64,000 nucleotides of DNA from contig NZ_MBTA01000004.1 of the NCBI RefSeq assembly GCF_003609575.1, positions 1 to 64,000 on the forward strand, in the 5' to 3' direction. Both the position numbers and the translations under genes were made by a program. The DNA is from Pelobium manganitolerans. GTDB taxonomy: Bacteria; Bacteroidota; Bacteroidia; Sphingobacteriales; Sphingobacteriaceae. Below are positions 15,603 to 22,807 of this stretch, piece by piece (position 1 is the first letter of the stretch; the number at the start of each line of letters is the position of its first letter). The notes under the pieces are model-generated. The model was not told the origin of the DNA and made no database searches. It saw nothing but the letters and a program-made list of their open reading frames with translations.

Positions 15603-16118
15603 ATGAATATAAGGATCAAAATGGTTGTCTTTTTAGCGGTGCTTTTCACAAGTACCGCTTACAGTCAGGACAATGCTATACCAAATGATTTTCCATTAAA
15701 AGTAACGGGCTATTTCGGAATAGTCCACCCCATTGCAACATTTCAAAAAGGGAATGTAAAAATGAATTTTGATGATGCCTATACCGTTGGAATTCCCGTT
15801 GGAATAAACGTACAAAAAACTCCGGAAATGGGTTATTCTTTTGAGATTGTTCCAACGATACAGACGGACAAGCAGGCAAGTAAAGTCTCAAATATTGCCA
15901 TACAGCCCGGTTTATTTTTTCCGTTGCGAAACGGTTGGACAGTAGTCAGTCGCCTTTCCTTTGAAACAGGAGGAAGATATGGGATTGTTCCTGTAATATC
16001 CAAAGTAATTCATCGTGGGAAAAATCCAGTGTCATTTGTAGTTCCTTTACCACTCAAGTTTGGTAACAATGAGCCTGTTTCTTTTGGTACTGCATTTTTG
16101 GTTACAATTTCTATATAA
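15603..16118 (+). CDS. Secreted or outer-membrane protein of unknown function
   Basis: The 171-residue protein has a clear signal peptide MNIRIKMVVFLAVLFTSTAYS. The rest is rich in alternating hydrophobic and polar residues with glycines, aromatic residues and frequent short turns, and ends in an aromatic-free hydrophobic strand (AFLVTISI). A small beta-barrel or periplasmic beta-sandwich is likely. I do not recognise a family. It starts 5 bp after the PLP enzyme, so it belongs to the sulfur operon. Confidence 0.7.
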   Translation: MNIRIKMVVFLAVLFTSTAYSQDNAIPNDFPLKVTGYFGIVHPIATFQKGNVKMNFDDAYTVGIPVGINVQKTPEMGYSFEIVPTIQTDKQASKVSNIAIQPGLFFPLRNGWTVVSRLSFETGGRYGIVPVISKVIHRGKNPVSFVVPLPLKFGNNEPVSFGTAFLVTISI

Positions 16119-16130
16119 TCTAAAAAGCAG

Positions 16131-16214
16131 ATGAAAGCAATAGACACATATCATCAATTTTCAACAGATTATGGCAAATGGTTTGACGAACACAGCAACT
16201 TTTCCAATGATTAA
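16131..16214 (+). pseudogene. N-terminal stub of a SAM-dependent methyltransferase
   Basis: A 27-codon frame reads MKAIDTYHQFSTDYGKWFDE and a few more residues before TAA. This resembles the first helix of class I methyltransferases from Bacteroidetes (AIxxYxxxxxxYxxWFExx). The rest of the gene is missing, as the next ATG starts a different gene. It probably marks a deletion just upstream of the truncated cysteine desulfurase. Confidence 0.5.
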
Positions 16215-16230
16215 AAAAATATTTTAAGCT

Positions 16231-16785
16231 ATGACAATATACCTAGATTATAATGCCACAACACCCGTTGATAAGCAGGTATTCGAGGTAATGCTACCGT
16301 TTTTTACCGATAGCTTTGGAAATCCCTCGAATACTTACAAGTTGGGTACGACAGCAAAAAACGTCGTTGATATGGGAAGAAAACAGGTTGCAGACCTTAT
16401 TCAAGCCACTGAAAGCGAGGTATATTTCACAGGTTGTGGAAGCGAAGCGAATAATACCGTATTGAAAGGCGTATCCTCCACCTTTGGAAATAAGGGAAAG
16501 CACATTATCAGCAGTGTAATTGAGCATCCCTCTGTATTGGAACCGTTGAATTTCCTTAAAAGCATAGGTTTTGAAATAACGTTGGTTTCCGTAGATGAAA
16601 AAGGGGCGGTAAACCCCAAAGAAATCGAAGACGCTATAAAGGACGATACCATTCTGATTTCCATTATGCACTCCAATAACGAGGTAGGAACTTTACAGCC
16701 TATTAAGGAAATCGGTGCGATATGCACTACCAGCACGATAATACCTGTAAAAATCTTCATTGCAAATACTTTCTTTATATTCTAA
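16231..16785 (+). pseudogene. Cysteine desulfurase (NifS/IscS-like), C-terminally truncated
   Basis: The first 165 or so residues are typical of NifS/IscS: YLDYNATTPVDKQV, FGNPSNTY, FTGCGSEANN, SVIEHPSVLEP and MHSNNEVGTLQPIKEI. After EIGAIC, about position 16726, the frame runs into unrelated DNA (antisense to rteC) and stops at 16785. The PLP lysine, near residue 200 in the family, and the catalytic cysteine, near residue 325, are both lost. The product should therefore be inactive. Full-length relatives have about 380 residues. The gene ends the sulfur cassette and is thematically related to it. Confidence 0.85.
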
Positions 16786-17106
16786 TTTGAGTGTTTTTAA
16801 TAGATTTTCATAATAGCTTTGATGTATTTTGCCATTGCTCACGGGGCAAGTTGTTTCGATGCGGAAGACTTTGTTATAGTAAATAAGCTTCCCTAAGATG
16901 TTTGGTTTAATGTTCTTGAAAAAATCAATCTCTTGTTGCTCATTTGTAAATCCATCCCGTAAGATTTGAGATTTTATTTGACATAGCATTTCCTTTAGAA
17001 ATAAGGTCATTTGATAAGCCTCTTCTGGCATCTGCATCATTTGAGAAGAAAGTTTATCTTCCTGATGCTGAATTTGCGCTAATATTTTATTCAACACGAT
17101 TTCCAT
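16693..17106 (-). pseudogene. rteC: RteC (ICE regulatory protein), C-terminally truncated
   Basis: The 137-residue frame carries the RteC pattern: EEAYQMTLFLKEML, EIDFFKNIKPNILGKLIYY, FRIETTCPVSNGK and FYRYYRAGS. In CTnDOT-like elements RteC activates excision genes and has about 280 residues, so roughly half is missing. It is convergent with the truncated cysteine desulfurase, and the real homology of both stops at about 16,726-16,735. One deletion or recombination therefore joined them. The C-terminal DNA-binding half is lost, so induction of excision by RteC is probably broken. Confidence 0.8.
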
Positions 17107-17206
17107 AGCATAATCTTTTAGAGGTTCTTACTATTTTTTCAGAGTTGCAACTATTATTAAATATGTCAAAATTTGGAAATATTAATGAAACCAATATCAC
17201 AGATTA

Positions 17207-17219
17207 CCCCCTATGGGGG
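17207..17219. repeat. CCCCC-TAT-GGGGG hairpin upstream of rteC
   Basis: Five G-C pairs around a 3-base loop, with a T-rich stretch directly after on the + strand. It could be a terminator for rightward transcription or a protein-binding site in the rteC promoter region. Confidence 0.5.
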
Positions 17220-17285
17220 AATTTTTATTTGTAGATAGGGGTACAAAAAAGGGTAAAGTAATAATATACCTTACCCAATTATTTA

Positions 17286-17295
17286 GTAGATTTGC
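17286..17295 (+). promoter_or_regulatory. GTAGATTTGC: promoter -7 box or att-like core
   Basis: The decamer fits the GTAnnTTTGC sequence conserved at CTnDOT attachment sites and also the TAnnTTTG -7 box, which overlap in form. The position between rteC and the first core gene suits an element end. A promoter driving the small frame at 17320 is an equal possibility. The other element end is outside the window, so the two cannot be distinguished here. Confidence 0.35.
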
Positions 17296-17319
17296 ATTAA
17301 TGATTTACAAGGTAATCAA

Positions 17320-17382
17320 ATGAAAGCGAGTGCAGTAATCACCATTACTAAATCGTTACCGATAGAGTTTTCACTCTTGTAA
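17320..17382 (+). CDS. Possible 20-residue leader peptide
   Basis: The frame ATG to TAA encodes a 20-residue peptide beginning MKASAVITITKS. It lies 25 bp after a TAnnTTTG box (17287-17294) and is followed by a weak hairpin and T-run, which is the layout of a leader-peptide attenuator. No gene follows in this direction (the next gene is the convergent DUF721), so if real it is an orphan left by deletion. Evidence is weak. Confidence 0.25.
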   Translation: MKASAVITITKSLPIEFSLL

Positions 17383-17423
17383 ACTACTCTTTATTAGCCG
17401 CTTTGGGCTTTACTAATTTTTTT

Positions 17424-17714
17424 TTATAAAAAAACAATTTCACCTACCACCGCAGCGCCTGCTTTCTCATTCAAATTAGTCAAAATCTGTTCGCGCATCA
17501 TCACCAGTTGGTTTTTTACTACTGAAGATTCTATCCTAACAAATAATTTTTTATCCCGGATAAAAATCTCTTTGGTTCGGTTAGCAACAGCTTTTCCAAC
17601 AACGCTTTCCCAAGATTCCACAGCCTGCGTTTCGTCAAATTTGTTTTTTAGACGGTAAACCTTCAGCATTTGCTCCATCGCCTCTTTCAAAGTTTTATCG
17701 TTATTTCTGCTCAT
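17424..17714 (-). CDS. DUF721 (DciA-like) protein
   Basis: The 96-residue protein matches DUF721: LKEAMEQMLKVYRLKNKFDE, then ESWESVVGKAVANRTKEI and a beta-rich end (KLFVRIESSVVKNQLVMMRE). The related DciA proteins help load the replicative helicase. It overlaps the end of recF by 14 bp on the same strand, the usual recF-DUF721 arrangement in this group. This is the first core gene after the mobile element, and it appears intact with its stop at 17424. Confidence 0.85.
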   Translation of the reverse strand: MSRNNDKTLKEAMEQMLKVYRLKNKFDETQAVESWESVVGKAVANRTKEIFIRDKKLFVRIESSVVKNQLVMMREQILTNLNEKAGAAVVGEIVFL

Positions 17715-18813
17715 GCTGTACTGCGCTATCGTTTATTTCGAACAAATTTAGCTCAACTTTTATGTTTTCAAACACTTGTTTCACCCTTTGCCGATTGGTA
17801 TCTGTAATAAACAATTGCCCAAAATTGTCCTGAGATACCATCTTCATCAATTTGTTAATTCGTAAATCGTCTAATTTGTCAAAAATATCATCCAGTAAAA
17901 GCATCGGCTTAAAGCCTTTGTGTTGATAAATGAAACTGTACATGGCCAGCTTAAGTGCAATCAGAAAAGATTTTTGTTGCCCTTGCGAACCAAATTTTTT
18001 CAGTGGCATTTCTTCATGTACATGAAAAAGCAGATCATCACGATGTATGCCCTGCGAAGTACGTTGCAAAACGCGGTCTTTTTCGGTGTTTTCCTTTAAC
18101 AAGCTCGCAAAGTCTTTGCTTAAAAGAGGCGAATCGTAGGTTAACTTAACGCTTTCTGCGCCTTCGGTTAGGTATTGGTAATGCTGGTCAAAAACAGGCG
18201 TAAAATCTTCCATAAAAGCACGTCTCGCTTCAAAAATTTTATTTCCAGCGCTAATGAGCTGCTCGTCAAAAATCTCCAATAATGTAGGGTCGTACCGGCC
18301 ACTGTCAGCAATCTGCTTTAAAAGCGCATTTCTGTTTAGCAAACTTTTGTTGTAGACAATTAGGTTGTCAAGGTAACGGCTGTCAATTAAAGAAATCACG
18401 GTATCCATAAACTTGCGCCGTTCTTCGCTGCCCTCTAAAATCAAAGAAATATCGTTGGGTGATATCATCACCAAAGGAAACAGTCCGATATGATCGGCAA
18501 GCCTTTGATATTCTTTTTTGTTGCGTTTAAACTGCTTTTTTTGGTTTTTCTTAACACCGCAGGCAATAAGTTCATCTGCATCGTTTTTATTAAAAACACC
18601 CTGAAGCATAAAAAGATCACGGTCTTTTTTTATTTGCTGGCTATCTATGGGGTTAAAATAGCTTTTGCAAAGCGATAAGTAATGTATGGCGTCTAACAGA
18701 TTTGTTTTGCCTGCGCCGTTATTTCCGGTAAAAGCGTTTGCGCCGTCAATAAAGCTTAGCTCGGCTTCGTCGTAATTCTTAAAATTTACAAGGCTAATCT
18801 GTTTTAGATACAT
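17701..18813 (-). CDS. recF: DNA replication and repair protein RecF
   Basis: The 370-residue SMC-like ATPase acts with RecO and RecR to load RecA at single-strand gaps. Walker A GNNGAGKT is at residues 30-37, the ABC signature is GSQGQQKSFLIALKLA near residue 275, and Walker B is LLLDDIFDKLD near residue 308. Length is normal. It overlaps the DUF721 gene and diverges from the TPR gene at 18999. Confidence 0.97.
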   Translation of the reverse strand: MYLKQISLVNFKNYDEAELSFIDGANAFTGNNGAGKTNLLDAIHYLSLCKSYFNPIDSQQIKKDRDLFMLQGVFNKNDADELIACGVKKNQKKQFKRNKKEYQRLADHIGLFPLVMISPNDISLILEGSEERRKFMDTVISLIDSRYLDNLIVYNKSLLNRNALLKQIADSGRYDPTLLEIFDEQLISAGNKIFEARRAFMEDFTPVFDQHYQYLTEGAESVKLTYDSPLLSKDFASLLKENTEKDRVLQRTSQGIHRDDLLFHVHEEMPLKKFGSQGQQKSFLIALKLAMYSFIYQHKGFKPMLLLDDIFDKLDDLRINKLMKMVSQDNFGQLFITDTNRQRVKQVFENIKVELNLFEINDSAVQHEQK

Positions 18814-18946
18814 AAGACAAAGTTAAAAAATCCAATTGTTCTTTTGACTTTGTTATAATTTGGCGCCATTTATTAGGCTTTAAAGCAGTTTATTAGCCTT
18901 CTAAAGCACTTTATCAACTCCGCATAACAATATTTGAAATAAGTGG

Positions 18947-18975
18947 TTGTTGTTTTTAAAAAAAACCTATTTTTG
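18947..18975 (+). promoter_or_regulatory. Promoter of the TPR protein gene
   Basis: A TTG at 18947-18949 and TATTTTTG at 18968-18975 (consensus TAnnTTTG) are 18 bp apart, 23 bp upstream of the ATG at 18999. Confidence 0.55.
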
Positions 18976-18998
18976 CAAATCTTAATAAAATTTCTAAA

Positions 18999-19673
18999 AT
19001 GTCGAACGCACAGAAAGATCAAACAATTACGCAACCGTCATCAATTGGTAAAACGAGTTTTTTTATTCAGGAAAACAAAAAAAGCCTGATTGTTATTGCT
19101 GCTACAATTGTTGGATTGATAGTTTTGTTTTTTGCTTATCAGAAACTTTATTTGGCTCCTCGCGAAACTGAAGCTGTAAACCAAATGTTTAAAGCGCAGC
19201 AATATTGGGAGCAAAAAAACTGGGACAAAGCAATCAAAGGTGATGGTAATTTCCCCGGTTTCGAGTCGATTATAGAAAACTATGATAATACCAAATCTGC
19301 AAACTTGGCCTATTACTATTTAGGTATCGCTTATTTAAACAAAGGCGAATTTCAGAAAGCTGCAGAGAATTTGACAAAATATAACGGTTCTGATGCTATT
19401 TTGGCTCCAGAAGCATTAGGTGCGGCCGGCGATGCTTATGTAGAGCTTAAAGATTACGACCAAGCAATTACATTTTATAAAAAGGCTACTGCTAAAGGCG
19501 ATAATTTGTTTGCGGCGCCAATTTATCTGAAGAAATTAGGCTTAGTTTACGAAGAGCAAAAAGATTATAAAGCTGCTGTTGACGCCTATAATAAAATCAA
19601 AAAGGATTATCCGGAAAGCGCAGTAGCAACAACTATTGACATGTACATTGCGCGGGCTCAAGGCAAATTGTAA
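18999..19673 (+). CDS. Membrane-anchored TPR protein
   Basis: The 224-residue protein has a polar cytoplasmic tail, one membrane helix (about residues 30-47) and a periplasmic domain with about three tetratricopeptide repeats (NLAYYYLGIAYLNKGEFQKA, AAGDAYVELKDYDQAITFY, KKLGLVYEEQKDYKAAVDAY). The layout resembles YfgM-type proteins, which associate with the secretion machinery and periplasmic chaperones. That function is not established for Bacteroidota. A strong terminator separates it from ribH. Confidence 0.85.
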   Translation: MSNAQKDQTITQPSSIGKTSFFIQENKKSLIVIAATIVGLIVLFFAYQKLYLAPRETEAVNQMFKAQQYWEQKNWDKAIKGDGNFPGFESIIENYDNTKSANLAYYYLGIAYLNKGEFQKAAENLTKYNGSDAILAPEALGAAGDAYVELKDYDQAITFYKKATAKGDNLFAAPIYLKKLGLVYEEQKDYKAAVDAYNKIKKDYPESAVATTIDMYIARAQGKL

Positions 19674-19693
19674 AATAATAGCACAAAAATTTA

Positions 19694-19724
19694 GGTTAGT
19701 TGTAAAACAGCTAGCCTTTTTTTT
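19694..19724 (+). terminator. Terminator between the TPR gene and ribH
   Basis: A 10-bp stem, GGTTAGTTGT (19694-19703) with ACAGCTAGCC (19707-19716), including three G-U pairs and an AAA loop, is followed by eight T residues. ribH starts 10 bp further on. Confidence 0.8.
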
Positions 19725-19733
19725 ATCAATATC

Positions 19734-20225
19734 ATGGCATCTAACCTTAAAAATCTTTCGGATTTTTCGCATACCACCGTACCATCTGGCCAAGCATTCA
19801 AGTTTGGAATTATTGTAGCTTCTTGGAATGCACAGGTCACCGGCGCATTATATAAAGGCGCCTATAATTCTTTGCTTAAACATCAAGTTTTAGAAGAAAA
19901 TATTATTTCTGTTGAAGTAGCCGGAAGCTATGAACTAATTGCCGGCGCAGATTTAATGCTTGCGAAAAAGCAGGTTGATGCCGTAATTTGTTTAGGTTGC
20001 GTAATACAAGGTGAAACAAGGCATTTTGATTTTATTTGCGATGCTGTGGCAAACGGCCTGGCAAACGTTGGACTAAAACATACCAAACCAGTTATTTTTG
20101 GCGTTTTAACAACCGATAATTTAAACCAAGCTTTGGATAGGGCAGGAGGCAAGCATGGCAACAAAGGTGATGAAGCTGCCATTACTGCGATAAAAATGGC
20201 CGATTTAAACACGTCGTTAAGTTAA
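19734..20225 (+). CDS. ribH: 6,7-dimethyl-8-ribityllumazine synthase
   Basis: The 163-residue enzyme condenses 5-amino-6-ribitylaminouracil with dihydroxybutanone phosphate in riboflavin synthesis and assembles into pentamers or 60-mers. Visible motifs are SWNAQVTGALYKGA, VAGSYELI, GCVIQGETRHFDF with catalytic His97, and FGVLTTDNLNQALDRAGG. Length is normal. The next riboflavin gene, ribF, is 2.6 kb away on the other strand. Confidence 0.97.
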   Translation: MASNLKNLSDFSHTTVPSGQAFKFGIIVASWNAQVTGALYKGAYNSLLKHQVLEENIISVEVAGSYELIAGADLMLAKKQVDAVICLGCVIQGETRHFDFICDAVANGLANVGLKHTKPVIFGVLTTDNLNQALDRAGGKHGNKGDEAAITAIKMADLNTSLS

Positions 20226-20413
20226 TTAGGCCCATTTAAAAGCAACCTTAACACCTGCGCAACCGTAAGAATGCTTATATTTAGTTAACAATACAAGTTG
20301 GCTTAATGATTGCGCAGCTTAATTGCAATTGTTTACAGCAAAAATTTATAAATAAACAGTTCTGTTTTAGCGATAAAATATAGCGGCTGTTTATCGATGT
20401 AAAAATATTAGTA

Positions 20414-20533
20414 ATGAAAAAAACAATCTTCATATTGCTCTCTGTGATGATTTTAGGAACTGTTTTGCAATCATGTAGCTCAAAACTGTGTCCGGCCTAT
20501 AATTCTTATCCAGAAGCACGCGGTAGACGATAA
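20414..20533 (+). CDS. Small lipoprotein (39 residues)
   Basis: The short frame encodes MKKTIFILLSVMILGTVLQS, then the lipobox Cys and about 18 more residues ending PEARGRR. It has a basic N-terminus, a hydrophobic core and LQSC as the lipobox. Tiny lipoproteins with a CPAY-like motif after the lipobox are common in this phylum and often missed by annotation. Function is unknown. Confidence 0.6.
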   Translation: MKKTIFILLSVMILGTVLQSCSSKLCPAYNSYPEARGRR

Positions 20534-20657
20534 AACGTCTTTAACTCCAATTTAGCTTTAGCGATTTTTCGCTCAGAAATTTAGCCAATAATTCTATGGC
20601 TCAATGTCTCTTGAAATGTGGAAGTCATTAGCTATCTTACTATCAAACAAAAAACAG

Positions 20658-21395
20658 ATGAAAAAGCTATTTTTTTACGCCTTATGCGTTGCGGTTTTAA
20701 GTTCATGCACTAAGCCGCAAAAAAAAGATCAGGTATTTGAAAAAATATGGAAGGCAACTGGTGGCAAATCAACGTTTGAAAAGAGCAGGTTTTTTGAGTT
20801 TGAATTTGCGGTTGAGCGAGATAGAAATAAAACTCCAGGGCGTAAGCACCTTTGGGACCGCTACACCGGCGACTACCGCTTAGAGAGCGTTGATGCAAGC
20901 GGCGCCAAAACTGTAACTTTATTTAACGTAAATACTAAGCAAGGAAAAGCATTTGTTAATGGCGTAGCCCTAGATAACGAACAAACCAGCCAAGCCATAC
21001 AAACAGCTTATGCCAAGTTTATCAATGACAGCTATTGGCTGATGGTTCCGTTAAAACTGCAAGATGAGGGTGTTAACACTGAACTTGCGCCCGATACAGC
21101 CATAAACGACGTGAAATGCAACGTTATCCATTTAAATTTTGATAAAGTAGGCTTAACACCTGGCGATCAATATTGGTTATTTGTAAACGATAACACAGGC
21201 GAAGTTGTGCAGTGGACGTTTTTATTGCAGCACCAACAAAAACCGGCTACGTTTACGTGGGCACCTTACCAGGATTTGGGCGGAGGCTTGAAGCTTTCTA
21301 CCAAAAAAATAAATACCGATGGCAAAACCACAATTTATTACCCTGTGGCAAACGTTTTGACAGAGGTAGATAAGACTAAATTTACACAACCATGA
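20658..21395 (+). CDS. Hypothetical lipoprotein (DUF6503-like)
   Basis: I start at the ATG at 20658, giving MKKLFFYALCVAVLSSCTKP, a clean lipoprotein signal with Cys17. An earlier in-frame ATG at 20604 adds 18 residues in front and is unlikely. The mature 228 residues are predicted mostly beta, with KATGGKSTFEKSRFFEFEF and WDRYTGDYRLE near the start, and recall Bacteroidetes outer-membrane lipoproteins of the DUF6503 kind. That name is tentative. The stop overlaps the ytxJ start in ATGA, so the two genes are probably co-translated. Confidence 0.75.
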   Translation: MKKLFFYALCVAVLSSCTKPQKKDQVFEKIWKATGGKSTFEKSRFFEFEFAVERDRNKTPGRKHLWDRYTGDYRLESVDASGAKTVTLFNVNTKQGKAFVNGVALDNEQTSQAIQTAYAKFINDSYWLMVPLKLQDEGVNTELAPDTAINDVKCNVIHLNFDKVGLTPGDQYWLFVNDNTGEVVQWTFLLQHQQKPATFTWAPYQDLGGGLKLSTKKINTDGKTTIYYPVANVLTEVDKTKFTQP

Positions 21396-21721
21396 ATTGG
21401 ATACAGTTAGACAGTTTAAACCAGTTACAAGATATTAAAGCCGAAAAAGGTTACCACATTATATTTAAGCATAGCACGCGCTGCTCTATCAGTATGATGG
21501 CTAAAAAACGTGTAGATATGGATTTGAACGAGCTTCCAGAGCAGGTTAAACCCTATTTTTTAGATTTACTGGCTCACCGGGAGATTTCTAATCAGATTGC
21601 CGAGGTTTTTAGCGTACACCACGAGTCGCCACAGCTTTTATTGATTAAAGATGGCGAGTGTATCTTGGACCAATCGCACGGTGATATTTCTATTGACGAA
21701 GTACTGGAAATGGTAAACTAA
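21392..21721 (+). CDS. ytxJ: Bacillithiol-system redox protein YtxJ
   Basis: The 109-residue thioredoxin-fold protein has the motif KHSTRCSISMMA with a single redox Cys31 and a later SPQLLLIKDG with the cis-proline region. YtxJ monothiol proteins are thought to debacillithiolate targets. The presence fits Bacteroidota that use bacillithiol. It overlaps the upstream lipoprotein gene by 4 bp and the convergent DUF2157 gene by 4 bp. Confidence 0.85.
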   Translation: MNWIQLDSLNQLQDIKAEKGYHIIFKHSTRCSISMMAKKRVDMDLNELPEQVKPYFLDLLAHREISNQIAEVFSVHHESPQLLLIKDGECILDQSHGDISIDEVLEMVN

Positions 21722-22785
21722 AATTCGTCATTGTTTTTTTTAGCCGATTGTGCTTTCAAAAATTCTAAATTCCAGATGGTTTCTGCCTTGCGGCCAACCA
21801 GCCAAAAAGAAAGTGCAAGCACGCTAAAAAACACAGCTTTGTGCCATGAATCCCAAAAATATTCGAAAAAGCGGGTGTAAAGGTTGATGATTAAAAAGGT
21901 CGCGCCGAACTCGCGAGCCATCTCGTCTTTAAATTTAAAGCCCAAATATCCGGTGATGATACAAATAACTACAGAAAGTAAAGCCCAAGGATAAAGGCTT
22001 AATTGCGAAACTTTGTACCAATCATCAATGCGGCCAAAATTGCCAAAAATGGATAGCAACCATAGGGCAGAAAAGCCGTAGAACATGCCAATAAAGTAAG
22101 TAGCTTTTTGAAAGGTTTGTAAAGGTGGCGACCACTTTTTAAACTTTGCTATCGCGATAAGCAGCGCTCCAAAACAAACAAAGCGTAAAGGGAAATTCAT
22201 CCCTAAAAAATAAAAATTAGCTCTGCTGAGGTAGCTGGTTTCTGTGCCAAACCAAGCTCCCAAAGAAAACAGTGCGAAACACCAAATCAACTTTGAGCGG
22301 AAGTAGAAGCCTAAAAATCCGTAAATAGGTACTGCAATTAAAAACAATAATGCATAATTCTCTGAATCTTTGTTCACTGTTTTGCCAAAGTAAGCCAAGG
22401 CGTTGGCAATCAATAAAACGCTAGCCAAAAGCATAGCTTCGTTACTAAAAATCTGCTGTGCTTTGTTTTTCCGCCTTTTGTTACCTATCCATAAAAAATA
22501 ACTAGCTAAAGCCAAAGAAATTAGTGCAATAACAATATTAGGTGTGTTGTAAAGAGAAGCCAGTAAGCGCGAAAGTTGCTTGTCCAGCAATAAAGAACCT
22601 AGCGCAAAAACACCACAGGCCAAAGAAATATAAATGGCGTACTGTGCAAGCTTTTGCCAATCGAAGCCCTTAACGCTAAAGCTGTTTTGTAGTTCTGCAG
22701 CTTTATCTTTGCTTAGTAAACCCTCGCGTTCCCAGCGCTCAATTGTTTCTTTTAAAAACGTTGCTTTGTCGCCATCAATCTTCAT
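21718..22785 (-). CDS. DUF2157 family membrane protein
   Basis: The 355-residue protein begins with a soluble helical part (residues 1-45, TIERWEREGLLSKDKAAELQ), the DUF2157 signature, followed by about nine hydrophobic helices. I start at the ATG at 22785; an in-frame ATG at 22821 would overlap ribF. Function is unknown. It is downstream of ribF on the same strand. Confidence 0.85.
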   Translation of the reverse strand: MKIDGDKATFLKETIERWEREGLLSKDKAAELQNSFSVKGFDWQKLAQYAIYISLACGVFALGSLLLDKQLSRLLASLYNTPNIVIALISLALASYFLWIGNKRRKNKAQQIFSNEAMLLASVLLIANALAYFGKTVNKDSENYALLFLIAVPIYGFLGFYFRSKLIWCFALFSLGAWFGTETSYLSRANFYFLGMNFPLRFVCFGALLIAIAKFKKWSPPLQTFQKATYFIGMFYGFSALWLLSIFGNFGRIDDWYKVSQLSLYPWALLSVVICIITGYLGFKFKDEMAREFGATFLIINLYTRFFEYFWDSWHKAVFFSVLALSFWLVGRKAETIWNLEFLKAQSAKKNNDEF

Positions 22786-22807
22786 TAGCAATAAAGATAA
22801 AATAAAC

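Larger units (their letters stand above)
1..17400. mobile_element. Right-hand part of an ICE or ICE remnant with cargo
   Basis: The tra genes (ParA, DUF3408, DUF4122-like), the mobA-mobB relaxase pair, the mobC coupling ATPase and a truncated rteC are hallmarks of Bacteroidetes conjugative transposons. The sequence beyond position 17,424 is ordinary core genome (DUF721, recF), so the element ends between rteC and that point. The left end and the integrase lie outside the window. Two cargo blocks are present: a metal-type cassette at 5220-6920 and a sulfur cassette at 9217-16118. Truncated genes at 16131-17106 show that this end has suffered deletion. The exact end is not resolved; a candidate att-like site is at 17286-17295. 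Confidence 0.75.
17107..17423. other. ICE-chromosome boundary spacer with several hairpins
   Basis: No full gene is seen. The spacer holds the rteC promoter area, a CCCCC-TAT-GGGGG hairpin (17207-17219), an 11-bp imperfect inverted repeat (17251-17276) and GTAGATTTGC (17286-17295). It also holds a 20-codon small frame (17320-17382) and a weak GC stem followed by nine T residues (17396-17427). The element end must fall somewhere here. Confidence 0.5.

Noticed and set aside
19674-19733. FMN riboswitch before ribH
   Set aside because: The spacer holds only a terminator hairpin and is too short for the aptamer.
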